Assembly: GCF_900113705.1 (NCBI RefSeq)
Contig: NZ_FOQI01000001.1
Location: forward strand, 744,001 to 808,000
Source of the DNA: Collimonas sp. OK307
GTDB lineage: Bacteria; Pseudomonadota; Gammaproteobacteria; Burkholderiales; Burkholderiaceae_D
Direction: 5' to 3'
DNA: 64,000 nucleotides
The translations under genes and the position numbers were made by a program. A model generated the notes under the pieces. That model made no database searches and had not been told where the DNA came from. It saw only the letters and a list, made by a program, of their open reading frames with translations. Shown here piece after piece: positions 28,663 through 37,339 of this stretch; the first letter of the stretch is position 1, and each line of letters starts with the position of its first letter.

Positions 28663-29439
28663 ATGAATAAATTGCCAAACCAAATGACATCTGCCTGGTT
28701 AAACAAAGTCCCGGAAGTCACGCTAGGCTTTTGGATCATCAAGATCATGTCGACCACGGTCGGCGAAACCGGCGCAGACTATCTTGCTGTAAACGCAGGT
28801 TTCGGCCAGGCTATTACCGGCAGCGTGATGGCAACGTTATTGGCGATTGCACTTTTCGTGCAGCTCCGCGCACGCCGCTACGTTCCGTGGATGTACTGGT
28901 TGACCGTGGTGCTGGTGAGCGTGGTAGGTACCCAAATCACCGATGCGTTAACCGATGGCCTGGGCGTAAGCCTTTATCTCAGTACGACCGTTTTTGCTGC
29001 CGCACTTGCCGGGATATTTGCATTGTGGTACCGAAGCGAGGGGACACTTTCCATCCAGGCGATTTTCACGCGCCGTCGAGAGTTGTTCTATTGGGCGGCC
29101 ATCTTGTGCACCTTTGCGCTCGGCACCGCAGCGGGCGACCTGGCCACCGAGGCCCTGGGCCTGGGTTTCCAATTGGGAGTGGTTGTCTTTGGCGTACTGA
29201 TCGCCATCACAATGACGGCATTCCGTCTGGGCGCGAATAAGGTGCTGACCTTTTGGATTGCATACATCCTCACGAGACCGCTGGGTGCAGCGCTTGGTGA
29301 TTTATTGTCACAATCCCGGCAGTACGGCGGTCTCGGTGTCGGTGCGAGGTTGACGAGTGTCATGTTCCTCGTGGTGATCATCGGACTGGTAATCGCGGCG
29401 CAGCGCAATGAGTTCTTCAAGACGGAAAGCGCGCAATAA
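28663..29439 (+). CDS. COG4705-type multispanning membrane protein
   Basis: A 258-residue inner-membrane protein with about seven or eight hydrophobic helices. The N terminus has the family hallmark KVPEVTLGFWIIKIMSTTVGETGADYL, and a related segment recurs in the second half (KVLTFWIAYILTRPLGAALGDLL), so the protein is an internal repeat. The function of this family is not established; a transport role is plausible. The start at 28663 (MNKLPNQ) is preferred over a TTG at 28651. Confidence 0.78.
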   Translation: MNKLPNQMTSAWLNKVPEVTLGFWIIKIMSTTVGETGADYLAVNAGFGQAITGSVMATLLAIALFVQLRARRYVPWMYWLTVVLVSVVGTQITDALTDGLGVSLYLSTTVFAAALAGIFALWYRSEGTLSIQAIFTRRRELFYWAAILCTFALGTAAGDLATEALGLGFQLGVVVFGVLIAITMTAFRLGANKVLTFWIAYILTRPLGAALGDLLSQSRQYGGLGVGARLTSVMFLVVIIGLVIAAQRNEFFKTESAQ

Positions 29440-29498
29440 CGCGGCAGTAGCGCAGCCGACCGGAAGCAGCTATCAATTTATTTTTAAAGGAAAAAGTC

Positions 29499-29927
29499 AT
29501 GAATTCAATCAACATTAATTCAATCAAAATTGCCCGCCCGCTCTCCGCAGTAATGTTTACCTTCGCCGTACTGGCCGCAGGGTATGCCGCACCGTCATCC
29601 GTTGGCATGATCAGTTCAGTCGAAGCCGCAACGCCATCGAAGCTTGGGGATTTGACTTCTTTCCGTGCCATTGCTGCTGACGTCGCCGCCATCGTGGACA
29701 AAGGTGATCTGCCAGGGGCGAAAAAGCGCATCAAAGACCTGGAATTATCCTGGGATTCGGCTGAAGCCGGTCTGAAACCGCGCGCAGCAGGCGATTGGCA
29801 TCTCGTCGACAAAGCCATCGACCGTGCCTTGGAGGCGCTGCGAGCGAGCACGCCGAATGCGGCAGCTTGCAAGCAGTCGCTGGCGGATTTGATAAAGACC
29901 TTTGACCAGGTGAGCGGCAAGAGCTGA
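29499..29927 (+). CDS. Small exported helical protein
   Basis: A 142-residue exported protein, signal peptide about 1-45 (ending SSVEAA). The mature part ([21 protein letters not shown], then [19 protein letters not shown], then [13 protein letters not shown]) is all helical and may form a four-helix bundle. I do not recognise a catalytic motif. Its stop overlaps the next start by one base (TGATG), indicating coupling to the PstS-like gene. Such proteins often sit next to COG4705 genes, but the function is unknown. Confidence 0.65.
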   Translation: MNSININSIKIARPLSAVMFTFAVLAAGYAAPSSVGMISSVEAATPSKLGDLTSFRAIAADVAAIVDKGDLPGAKKRIKDLELSWDSAEAGLKPRAAGDWHLVDKAIDRALEALRASTPNAAACKQSLADLIKTFDQVSGKS

Positions 29928-31027
29928 TGCCGAAAAACTTCCCCTTGCCAAAGTTGACCGCCGGCAGCCGCGCCCGCCGCATTTATCTGTTGCTGCCGTG
30001 GGTATTCAGCGCCATGACAGCGGTAAACGCTGCCGCAGCAGGGGCGGCGGCCAGCGTCGACCCGGCGCTGCCTGCCTATACCGATCCTGCCGTCGACATC
30101 GCCGGCGACCTGGTCTGCGACGGCGCCGATACCATGCAAGATCTGATGGACGCCTGGGCAAAAACATTCCACTCGCTCCATCCGGCCGCCACGATACACG
30201 TCGGTCATGCCAGTAAATTCTCGGCGGATGGTTTTACCGCCATGCTGGCTGGAAAAGCCGACATTGTCACTTTCGTGCGTGAACCATTCAAATCCGAGAT
30301 AGCTGCATACACAAAGAAATTCGGCCACCAGTTCCTGATTGTTAATGTGGCCGGCGGCAGCTATGCAACGAAGGGAGGCACACACGCCATCGGGATCTAC
30401 GTCAACGCCGCCAATCCGATCACGCAACTCACCCTGTCGCAACTGGATGCGATTTTCTCTAAAACCTTGCGGCGCGGCGCCTCGGAGGCCGTCACCACCT
30501 GGGGGCAACTGGGCCTCGGCGGTGATTGGAAAAACCGTCCGATTCATCTGTATGGCATGCTGCGCCAACGCGAAACCGGCAATCCCCCCGGCATCGTGAA
30601 TTACGTCGGCCAACGCCTTCTAATGGGTGGCGAATGGCGTGACGACCTGCGCGAACAAACCGACAAACCGGGTGAAAGCGCCTTGCAAGCGATCGTCAAC
30701 CGGGTCGCCGAAGATCCGGCTGGCATCGGCTACAGCGGTTTTGCTTTCGGCGCGCCTGGCGTCAAGACCATTGCGCTTGCAGAGGCCTCTCCGGGGCTGT
30801 TTTATCCGGGACAGCCGGCTGATGTAGCGAGCAGGAATTACCCGCTCAGCCGCCAGATCTATCTTGGCCTCACTGTCGCCCCGGATCGTCCTCTCGCGCC
30901 TTTAGCGCGCGAATTCCTGCGCTTCGTTCTTAGTCGTGAAGGCCAGCAAGCGATCGCCGAAGATCACATGCATTTCATCCCGCTCAATGCAGAGCAAGCG
31001 GCAGCCGCACGCGCGCAATACAGATAA
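29927..31027 (+). CDS. PstS-like periplasmic binding protein 1
   Basis: A 366-residue exported protein of the PBP-like/PstS superfamily. It begins with the family mark VDPALPAY after the signal peptide, then DGADTMQDLMDAWAKTFHSLHP (lobe 1), IGIYVNAANPITQLTLSQLDAIFS (hinge), WGQLGLGGDWKNRPIHLYGM and the C-terminal FLRFVLSREGQQAI. The serine/threonine-rich phosphate loop of true PstS (TSG-type) is not obvious, so the ligand may not be phosphate. No pstCAB genes are nearby. It is one of five paralogues in this region and is coupled to the preceding helical protein. Confidence 0.85.
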   Translation: MPKNFPLPKLTAGSRARRIYLLLPWVFSAMTAVNAAAAGAAASVDPALPAYTDPAVDIAGDLVCDGADTMQDLMDAWAKTFHSLHPAATIHVGHASKFSADGFTAMLAGKADIVTFVREPFKSEIAAYTKKFGHQFLIVNVAGGSYATKGGTHAIGIYVNAANPITQLTLSQLDAIFSKTLRRGASEAVTTWGQLGLGGDWKNRPIHLYGMLRQRETGNPPGIVNYVGQRLLMGGEWRDDLREQTDKPGESALQAIVNRVAEDPAGIGYSGFAFGAPGVKTIALAEASPGLFYPGQPADVASRNYPLSRQIYLGLTVAPDRPLAPLAREFLRFVLSREGQQAIAEDHMHFIPLNAEQAAAARAQYR

Positions 31028-31051
31028 GCCATCTCCTTCCTCAATAAAAAA

Positions 31052-31089
31052 CATCCGATTCACCGGCGCCATGCCGTCGTGATCGGATG
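31052..31089. terminator. Imperfect hairpin downstream of PstS-like gene 1
   Basis: CATCCGAT (31052-31059) and ATCGGATG (31082-31089) pair, extended inward by CAC/GTG with one bulge. Six A precede it on the plus strand (T-run on the minus strand), and no T-run follows on the plus strand. It may end the YncE-to-PstS1 transcript. Confidence 0.4.
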
Positions 31090-31145
31090 CTCCGCGTCGT
31101 TTCGCCTGTCCCCGGCAGCACATCAAGCCGGATCCTAAATAATAT

Positions 31146-31178
31146 TTCAGAAAATGTTCATGTCCAATTTAAGGTCGG
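31146..31178 (+). promoter_or_regulatory. Regulator box B: 11-bp repeats upstream of PstS-like gene 2
   Basis: TTCAGAAAATG, TTCATGTCCAA and TTTAAGGTCGG at an 11-bp period, oriented toward the gene at 31291 and ending 112 bases before it. It overlaps the left arm of the palindrome at 31163-31191. Confidence 0.7.
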
Positions 31179-31191
31179 GGCTTAAATTGGA
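31163..31191. repeat. Perfect 11-bp inverted repeat overlapping box B
   Basis: TCCAATTTAAG (31163-31173) and CTTAAATTGGA (31181-31191) with a 7-base spacer. It could be an additional operator or a leader hairpin. Confidence 0.75.
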
Positions 31192-31200
31192 TGCCAGAGA

Positions 31201-31252
31201 CTGTTGCGAAATTAATCTGGCTGACCTGGCCCGCCAGGATATTTCGCAACAG
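31201..31252. repeat. 12-bp terminal inverted repeat hairpin in the PstS2 leader
   Basis: CTGTTGCGAAAT (31201-31212) and ATTTCGCAACAG (31241-31252) are perfectly complementary. Inside them, CTGGC (31217-31221) and GCCAG (31233-31237) also pair. It is either a long leader hairpin or a tiny remnant of a mobile element, whose ends can look like this. Confidence 0.75.
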
Positions 31253-31290
31253 ACTTTAATGACAATTAAACCAATTATTGTAGGAGACAT

Positions 31291-32391
31291 ATGAAAACCG
31301 CACACTCTCTCAAGTCGCTGCGCAAGGTAGCCGCCAGCTCCGTCACGCAAGCCGTTTGCCTGGCAGCCCTGGCTGCAATGGCAACACCCGCATTCGCCTT
31401 GAAATACGCCGAAGTCGAACATCACCTGAAAGTCGATCCGGCCATCCCGGTCTGGACACCTGGCCCGATCAAGATCAATCCTCCGGAGGAAGAATTCAGC
31501 CTGGTCGGCGCCGACGTGATGGATGAAATCACGTTTGGCTGGGCCAAGATTTTTCGCAAAGCCTATGCACCCAAGATGAGCGTGTCGGTTGAAGCCCGTG
31601 CCTCCGGCGCTGGCGCTCCAGGTTTGGTTAACGGCGCAGAAGCTGCACCAGTGGGGCGAGAATTGCTACCGGCCGAAGAAAAAATGTTCGTGGAAAAATT
31701 CGGCTACCAGCCTACTGCGATTCGCGTCGCTACAGGTAGTGTCGGGTCGCTCGGCAAGACAGCTACCAGCGTTATCTTCGTCGACAAGAATAATCCGATC
31801 AAAGGTTTGACCATGGAGCAGGTCGACGCGATCTATTCCAAGACACGCATGCGCGGCTACAAGGAAGTCAACACCTGGGGCGACCTGGGGTTGACCGGCG
31901 AGTGGGCGAACCGCCCTATCCATCTGTATGGCCTGAAAGCGGTCAACGGCATCGAGCAGTTCATCAAGGCACAGGCGATGATGGGCGGCGAGTACAAGGA
32001 CAATATCCAGATGATGAAGGGCAAAGGCTTTGTCCACGCCTTCAACGTTGCGGCCGAAGACATGGCAAAGAATCCTGGCGGCCTGACTTATGCGCTGCTG
32101 GCCAATCTCACGCCTGACGTCCGCGCAGTGCCGCTCGCCGCGAAGGCGGGGCAACCGTATTACGAACCGAATCTGGAGAACGTGTATAGCCATAAATATC
32201 CGCTGAGCCGCTACGTATATATCTACATCAACAAAAAACCGGGGCAGCCGATCGAACCTAAGGTCAAGGAATTCCTGAAGATGGTATTGAGCCGTCAAGG
32301 CCAGGAAGTCGTCGCCAACGAGGGTGTCTATATTCCGTTGACACCGGCGGTCGTCAAGGAAGAGTTGGCCAAGCTGGACAAGGTCGACTGA
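31291..32391 (+). CDS. PstS-like periplasmic binding protein 2
   Basis: A 366-residue exported paralogue of the other PstS-like proteins. It has a signal peptide ending TPAFA, VDPAIPVW, the lobe-1 segment GADVMDEITFGWAKIFRKAYAP, VIFVDKNNPIKGLTMEQVDAIYS, then WGDLGLTGEWANRPIHLYGLK and FLKMVLSRQGQEVV. A GGAG ribosome site precedes the ATG. It is the first gene after box B and is followed by a secreted Cache-like protein. The ligand is unknown. Confidence 0.85.
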   Translation: MKTAHSLKSLRKVAASSVTQAVCLAALAAMATPAFALKYAEVEHHLKVDPAIPVWTPGPIKINPPEEEFSLVGADVMDEITFGWAKIFRKAYAPKMSVSVEARASGAGAPGLVNGAEAAPVGRELLPAEEKMFVEKFGYQPTAIRVATGSVGSLGKTATSVIFVDKNNPIKGLTMEQVDAIYSKTRMRGYKEVNTWGDLGLTGEWANRPIHLYGLKAVNGIEQFIKAQAMMGGEYKDNIQMMKGKGFVHAFNVAAEDMAKNPGGLTYALLANLTPDVRAVPLAAKAGQPYYEPNLENVYSHKYPLSRYVYIYINKKPGQPIEPKVKEFLKMVLSRQGQEVVANEGVYIPLTPAVVKEELAKLDKVD

Positions 32392-32406
32392 TAAAGATCG
32401 ACCGGT

Positions 32407-32425
32407 GCACCGGCTCGGCCGGTGC
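32407..32425 (+). other. Intercistronic hairpin
   Basis: GCACCGGC-tcg-GCCGGTGC, a perfect 8-bp stem between PstS-like gene 2 and the next gene. It is followed by A, not T, so a role in message processing or stability is more likely than termination. Confidence 0.5.
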
Positions 32426-32466
32426 AAAAAGTAAAAATATTTTTTGACCATCTCCCCAAGGAAATC

Positions 32467-32994
32467 ATGAAAACATTAGCAAAAATCGCAGTCGCAGCTG
32501 TCTTCGCCACTTCAGCCGTCTTCAGCGCCTCCAGCGCTTTCGCGGCGGAAGCAAAGAACTGGACTCCTCCGGAATACAAGATCTATGCACAAACCTTGTC
32601 CGACCAGATCATGGCGAAACATCCTGAACTGTTGAGCGTTACCTTCCACGGCGTTCCACCGGGCATGTCCAAGGTATACACGATGTTCGCCGGTTCCTAC
32701 CCTGAGCGGATCGGCAATCCGGACGATCCGGACGATGTCATGGTTGTCGAAACCGGCATCACCATCCTGGATCCGCGCTGGCACCGTACGAAAGACGTGA
32801 AACCGAAGTACGTCATGATGGTGCCGCTGCGCGATGCCCAGGGTGAAAACTGTGGAATGCTCGTCCTGGCATATAAAAATCCGGCGAACAGCGGCAAGAA
32901 AGACATAGATTTCTTCAAGTCTTCAACCGCCTTGCGCGACAACCTGCAAAAGCAGATCCCGAGCTATGAGGCTCTGTACAAACAAGCCAGATAA
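32467..32994 (+). CDS. Small secreted Cache/PAS-like protein 1
   Basis: A 175-residue exported protein (signal peptide ending SAFA). The mature part (IYAQTLSDQIMAKHPELLSVTFHGVPPG..., SYPERIGNPDDPDDVMVVETGI, KYVMMVPLRDAQGENCGMLVLAYKN) has the alternating helix/strand pattern of a single sensor (Cache/PAS) fold and resembles the gene product at 35489-35953. No transmembrane or signalling domain follows, so it is a free periplasmic ligand-binding protein. It may work with the PstS-like proteins or the local histidine kinases; this is inferred. The ribosome site is AAGGAAA. Confidence 0.65.
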   Translation: MKTLAKIAVAAVFATSAVFSASSAFAAEAKNWTPPEYKIYAQTLSDQIMAKHPELLSVTFHGVPPGMSKVYTMFAGSYPERIGNPDDPDDVMVVETGITILDPRWHRTKDVKPKYVMMVPLRDAQGENCGMLVLAYKNPANSGKKDIDFFKSSTALRDNLQKQIPSYEALYKQAR

Positions 32995-33160
32995 ACATTA
33001 ATCGCTTTGGCGAGACTAGGCAGGATTCGGACTGCATAGCCCGGGTCCTGCACATTCATAGTGAAAGAACACCATGATTCATGGCAGATTTTATGCGCTG
33101 GCGGCATCATTGCTGCAGCCAGCCAGATGCAGCCATCCCGCAGCAGAACGATTTGGAAAA

Positions 33161-33898
33161 ATGTCGCTTAAACCAATTATGTGCGTCGCTTTACTGAGCG
33201 CAATCTGGGCTCCTGCGTATGCTTATCGACCATTCGACGGCTCGGATGCGGGAACGGCGGAGCCTGGCGTATTTGAACTGGAATTCGGCAGCAGCTATCA
33301 GCACCAGGGCAGAGAAAAATCGCTGTCCGCTCCTGCCGTGACCGGCAATCTAGGTTTGGCCGGCGATACGGAACTGGTGCTGGAAGGACGGCTGGAGCGA
33401 CAGTTCGGTGATTTCAGCAATACCCGGCGGACAAGTTTTTCAGATACCGCATTTTCAGTCAAACACGTCTTTCGGCGCGGCAGCCTGCAAGATGGGAGCG
33501 GGCCAAGCATCGCCGCAGAATGCGGTGTTCTGCTGCCAACCATATATGGCCAGTCCGGCACCGGCGCGACCTGTAACGGCATCGTATCCGGGCGCGGGGA
33601 AGCGGGTGCGGTGCACCTGAACGCAGCGCTGACGCGTACACGTGAGCACACGACCCGCCGCTTCCTGGGCGTGATTCTGGAAGGTCCCGAAGCGTGGCCG
33701 GTGAGGCCGGTGATGGAAATATTTACCGAAAGGGATGCCACCGAGCCACGCACAAACTCGATATTGCTAGGCGCTATCTGGAAGCATAGCGAAGATCTGT
33801 CTTTCGATTTCGGCGTGCGCAAAGGACGCGCGGATGGCGAAAACATCAGCGAGTTAAGGGTTGGCCTGGATTGGAGTTTCCATCTGGCCGGGAAATAA
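33161..33898 (+). CDS. Outer-membrane beta-barrel protein, unassigned family
   Basis: A 245-residue exported protein with a signal peptide ending PAYA. The mature sequence alternates amphipathic strands (GVFELEFGSSYQHQG, DTELVLEGRLERQFGDF, ISELRVGLDWSFHLAGK) and looks like a 10- or 12-stranded outer-membrane barrel. It starts with YRPFDGSDAGTAEPG, as in the phenol-degradation/transporter-type barrels. The start at 33161 has a GGAAAA ribosome site. A terminator follows, so it ends the box B transcript. Substrate unknown. Confidence 0.6.
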   Translation: MSLKPIMCVALLSAIWAPAYAYRPFDGSDAGTAEPGVFELEFGSSYQHQGREKSLSAPAVTGNLGLAGDTELVLEGRLERQFGDFSNTRRTSFSDTAFSVKHVFRRGSLQDGSGPSIAAECGVLLPTIYGQSGTGATCNGIVSGRGEAGAVHLNAALTRTREHTTRRFLGVILEGPEAWPVRPVMEIFTERDATEPRTNSILLGAIWKHSEDLSFDFGVRKGRADGENISELRVGLDWSFHLAGK

Positions 33899-33957
33899 TG
33901 GCCTGCACTCGCCAGTCCGAATGTTTGGCAACAACAGTTTTCCTGAGGTCTGCATTC

Positions 33958-33985
33958 CCCCGTCCTGACAAGACGGGGATTTTTT
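33958..33985 (+). terminator. Rho-independent terminator after the barrel gene
   Basis: CCCCGTC (33958-33964) pairs with GACGGGG (33972-33978) and is followed directly by ATTTTTT. It separates the box B transcript from the histidine kinase gene downstream. Confidence 0.88.
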
Positions 33986-34041
33986 CCCGGCTTGAGCGCC
34001 GATAAGTGTTATTGCCTGGCCTCAGTAAACGAGTAATATCG

Positions 34042-35436
34042 ATGAACTTTTCCCCCCACCGTCTCAACCAGCTGCTACAGCCCATCAGCGTGCGGCTTGC
34101 GGCCTGGTATGCACTTGCAGCTACCACCACCCTTGCCTGCCTGTTCTTCGCCGGCTACGTGTTGCTGCAGAATCACCTGATCAACGGCCTGGATCTGCTG
34201 AACGCGGCCGAATTCAAACAATTGAAATCGCATCTGGGTTCAGACTATAAAACGCTTACCGGCGAAGTCATCAACGCCCGCATACGCGAAACCACCGACT
34301 ATGCCTCCGTACTGTTCTATATCAACGTCGACAATCCGCAAAAAGGAATGCTATTCCATTCGACCAACCTGAATGGACGTTCCATGCCCGATATCAAGGG
34401 CGAGCATTCGTTCAACATCACAATGGATGGCATCGGCGAATTGCGTGTGAGCGAATATTTCCTGCCGCCGTTCGAAGTCAGCATAGGCACGCCGCTGCAC
34501 CAGGTCCGCAGTGTGATGGATGGCTACATGATCGTCTGCCTGACGCTGCTGGGAGGCATGCTGCTGGTCAGCACCAGTATCGGCTACTATCTCAGCCGGC
34601 TGGCGTTGCGGCCGGTACGTCTCATCAGCGAGACTGCCAATCACATTCACTCGGACAATCTGAGTCATCGGATTCCGGTTTCCGAAGTGAATGACGAAAT
34701 ATCCGATCTGGGCCGCATGCTGAACCAGATGTTCGACCGCCTGGAATTATCGTTCAATCAAATTCGTCGTTTTTCCGCAGAAGCGTCGCACGAACTCAAG
34801 ACGCCGCTTTCCCTGGTGCGCCTGTATGCGGAAAAAATGCTGTTAGACACCAATCGCAGCAGCGCCGACCAGGACACACTCCTGGAACTGCTTGAAGAAG
34901 TGGCACGGCTGGATCGCATCATTGAAGAGCTGCTATTTCTTTCACGAGCCGAGGCCAACGCCATCACGCTCAATCTCAAGCCGGTCAATCCGGCGCGCTT
35001 CCTGCGGGATTTTGAACTGGATGCCCGCACGCTTGCCGAGCATCATGGCCGCGACTTCTTTCATACCCATCACGGCGAAGGCTGTATCAGCTTTGACGAT
35101 AGCCGGATGCGCCAGGTGCTGCTGAATCTGCTCACCAATGCATTGAATGTATCTCCTCCGGGCGGAAAAATCACTTTACGCTCCCGACTGGACGAAGGCC
35201 TGTGGCGCTTCAGTGTCGAAGACGAAGGCCCTGGCCTGCCGGCAGAACAATATGAGCGCATTTTCGAGCGATTCGTCCGCATCACGCCCCCCAACAGCGA
35301 GGACAAAGGCAATGGCCTGGGTCTTGCCATTTGCCGCAGCATCGTGGAATTGCACCGTGGCCGTATCTTCGCCACCTCCGCCTCAAATGACGCAGGTTTG
35401 CAAATCGTGATTGAAATTCCTGAGGTCAACGGCTAG
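34042..35436 (+). CDS. Orphan sensor histidine kinase (HAMP, paralogue of 46615-47976)
   Basis: A 464-residue kinase: helix 1 (AWYALAATTTLACLFFAGYVLL), a periplasmic domain of about 120 residues, helix 2 (MIVCLTLLGGMLLVSTSIGYY), a HAMP domain, the phospho-acceptor helix FSAEASHELKTPLSLVRLY with its His, then the ATPase N box (LLNLLTNALNV), DEGPGLP and GNGLGLAICRSIV. It is strikingly similar to the kinase at 46615-47976 over the whole length, including the sensor domain. It has no response regulator beside it and probably signals to the shared regulator at 45933-46598. Confidence 0.9.
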   Translation: MNFSPHRLNQLLQPISVRLAAWYALAATTTLACLFFAGYVLLQNHLINGLDLLNAAEFKQLKSHLGSDYKTLTGEVINARIRETTDYASVLFYINVDNPQKGMLFHSTNLNGRSMPDIKGEHSFNITMDGIGELRVSEYFLPPFEVSIGTPLHQVRSVMDGYMIVCLTLLGGMLLVSTSIGYYLSRLALRPVRLISETANHIHSDNLSHRIPVSEVNDEISDLGRMLNQMFDRLELSFNQIRRFSAEASHELKTPLSLVRLYAEKMLLDTNRSSADQDTLLELLEEVARLDRIIEELLFLSRAEANAITLNLKPVNPARFLRDFELDARTLAEHHGRDFFHTHHGEGCISFDDSRMRQVLLNLLTNALNVSPPGGKITLRSRLDEGLWRFSVEDEGPGLPAEQYERIFERFVRITPPNSEDKGNGLGLAICRSIVELHRGRIFATSASNDAGLQIVIEIPEVNG

Positions 35437-35488
35437 CGAGATCGACATTTTTATTTAGATTCATAGATTAACAATACCGGAGAAATAG

Positions 35489-35953
35489 ATGATACGCAAC
35501 GCAACTCTCGCCTTTCTTGTGACGGCAGCCACTGTATCGCTGCCTGCCTCGGCACAGCCGTCCTACCTGATCTACGCACAAAAGCTGGTTGACGCGACCG
35601 TTGCAAAACATAGCGACCTGACCGTGCTCGCGATGCATGTGACACCCCCGAACGGCACCGATAATGTGATTATCGCTTCCAACATCGGGCGGATCGGCAA
35701 GAAAGCCGATGCCGACGATCTCGGCGTGCTCAATACCGGCAAGCCGCGGATGGAAACCACCAAAACCGGCGACACGTCGGTCGAGCTGCTGATGCAAGAC
35801 ATAGCGGGGAAAACGATCGGCGTTCTTGGCGCGACCTTCAAGTACAAGGCTGGCGAAGACAAATCAGCGGTCCGCGAAATGGCGGAAAAACTTAAAGAAG
35901 AATTACGCATGCAAACGCCATCACTGGAGAAATTGTTCGAGCCCGTTCAATAA
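35489..35953 (+). CDS. Small secreted Cache/PAS-like protein 2
   Basis: A 154-residue exported protein (signal peptide ending PASA). It resembles the protein at 32467-32994 (IYAQKLVDATVAKHSDLTVLAMHVTPPN). The middle IIASNIGRIGKKADADDLGVLNTG is the kind of loop found in Cache ligand-binding domains. It ends with a predicted helix. It lies between the orphan kinase and PstS-like gene 3, which suggests it may present a ligand to one of them. GGAGA ribosome site. Confidence 0.65.
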   Translation: MIRNATLAFLVTAATVSLPASAQPSYLIYAQKLVDATVAKHSDLTVLAMHVTPPNGTDNVIIASNIGRIGKKADADDLGVLNTGKPRMETTKTGDTSVELLMQDIAGKTIGVLGATFKYKAGEDKSAVREMAEKLKEELRMQTPSLEKLFEPVQ

Positions 35954-36150
35954 CAATATTCAATCATGTAGATATGACGGCAGCGAACCTGTCCAACGGA
36001 TTCCATATCCGGCGGGCCTGAACTACCATCCGGCACATATTCCAGAGTTTCTCCCCAGCATTTTCAATGCTGTTTCGGACGTGGCGACACGTCCATTTTT
36101 TTAATCGTCGCACTCGTTGACGCCATTTTCACCATTCTGCGGGGCCAGCA

Positions 36151-37230
36151 ATGAAAAACTTCCATTGGATAGTCGCTATGCTAGGCGGCTCTATCTTCAC
36201 TTGTGCAGCACAAGGCACACCGGCCGGCGCCGTCGAACCGATATCTGAACCAGCCTTGCGTCCAACGTCGGCGGCAGCATTAGTCGACGCTCGGTTGCCG
36301 CGCTACCGGCCGGAGCCGATCGCGTTTCCCCGGGAAGCATCGTATGTTACCTCTGCCGGCGAGATCAGCATCATCGGCTACAACGATATGCTTGGCATTC
36401 TCACCGCAATCAATACTCTGTTCGTCGGGGCTCATCCCGAGTTCCGGTTTTCGCTCGTACTCAAGGGAACACGCACCGCGCCTGCAGCGCTCGCACAAGG
36501 CCGCTCGGCTTTCGCACCGATGGGCGCGGAGTTCTCGGATGCCGAGCTCACTGCCTATGAAAGCGTGGCCGGATCCAAACCGACCGCCATCCGCGTGGCA
36601 CATGATTCGCTGGAACCTCGCGCGCTTTCCGCACCGCTTGCACTCTACGTGCATCATGATAATCCGATCGGAAAATTGTCCATCGACCAGGCTGCGCGCG
36701 CTTTCACGGCGCGCACGTCGGACGATCAAATCACACGTTGGGGGCAGCTCGGCCTGACCGGCGAATGGGCACAGCGCCCTATCCATCTGTGCGGCTTGCA
36801 CGCTGCAACGGCGCTCGGCATCTTCATGCAAAAGCACAAACTCGGCGGGCATCCATATGCAGTGGGGTTTTCCGGATTTCCGCAATCGGCCGAGGCGGTC
36901 AAGTGCGTGGGTACGGACCCGCTGGCGCTCGGCTTTGCAGCGCTCAACCGGGCGACGCCGGAGGTCAAAATCCTGGCCGTCTCTGATCACCCCGCGGATC
37001 CGTCTTCACGCGGATCGCGTGAAGACATTATCTCGGGCAGCTATCCGCTGGACCGCCATCTGTATATTTTCGTGCGGCGCTCGCCTGGCCGGCCGCTCGA
37101 TGCTTTCGTGCGCGAATATTTACGCCTGGTGCTGTCATATGAGGGACAACAGGCGATCGCCTCCGGAACACTCGGCTACCTGCCCCTGAATGCAGAGGAG
37201 CTTGCGGAGGAGCGCTCCAAGCTGGATTGA
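36151..37230 (+). CDS. PstS-like periplasmic binding protein 3
   Basis: A 359-residue exported paralogue. After the signal peptide it has VDARLPRYRPEP, a more divergent lobe 1 (IIGYNDMLGILTAINTLFVGAHPEFRFSLVL), LALYVHHDNPIGKLSIDQ, WGQLGLTGEWAQRPIHLCGLH and YLRLVLSYEGQQAIASG. The lobe-1 glycine loop and the conserved hinge differ most from its relatives, so its ligand may differ. A bidirectional terminator follows. Confidence 0.82.
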   Translation: MKNFHWIVAMLGGSIFTCAAQGTPAGAVEPISEPALRPTSAAALVDARLPRYRPEPIAFPREASYVTSAGEISIIGYNDMLGILTAINTLFVGAHPEFRFSLVLKGTRTAPAALAQGRSAFAPMGAEFSDAELTAYESVAGSKPTAIRVAHDSLEPRALSAPLALYVHHDNPIGKLSIDQAARAFTARTSDDQITRWGQLGLTGEWAQRPIHLCGLHAATALGIFMQKHKLGGHPYAVGFSGFPQSAEAVKCVGTDPLALGFAALNRATPEVKILAVSDHPADPSSRGSREDIISGSYPLDRHLYIFVRRSPGRPLDAFVREYLRLVLSYEGQQAIASGTLGYLPLNAEELAEERSKLD

Positions 37231-37269
37231 GTATCAGGGATGTTCCGCTTCATGCATCAGCAGAAACTG

Positions 37270-37312
37270 AAAAAAAAAAAGCGCGGCAGAATTTATCTGC
37301 CACGCTTTTTTT
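37270..37312. terminator. Bidirectional terminator between PstS-like gene 3 and the TonB receptor
   Basis: A long A-run (37270-37280), GCG-c-GGCAGA (37281-37290), a 5-base loop, TCTGCC-a-CGC (37296-37305) and a T-run (37306-37312). The symmetric A/T flanks allow termination in both directions between the convergent genes. Confidence 0.9.
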
Positions 37313-37339
37313 ATGCCACGCTACCTGGGTCAACAACCT

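Noticed and set aside
31201-31252. Insertion sequence
   Set aside because: The inverted ends look mobile-element-like, but there is no transposase and only 52 bases, so it is kept as an inverted repeat.
36061-36085. Sixth TTCAG-type box upstream of PstS-like gene 3
   Set aside because: Only TTCAA and TTCGG at an 11-bp distance; too degenerate to count.
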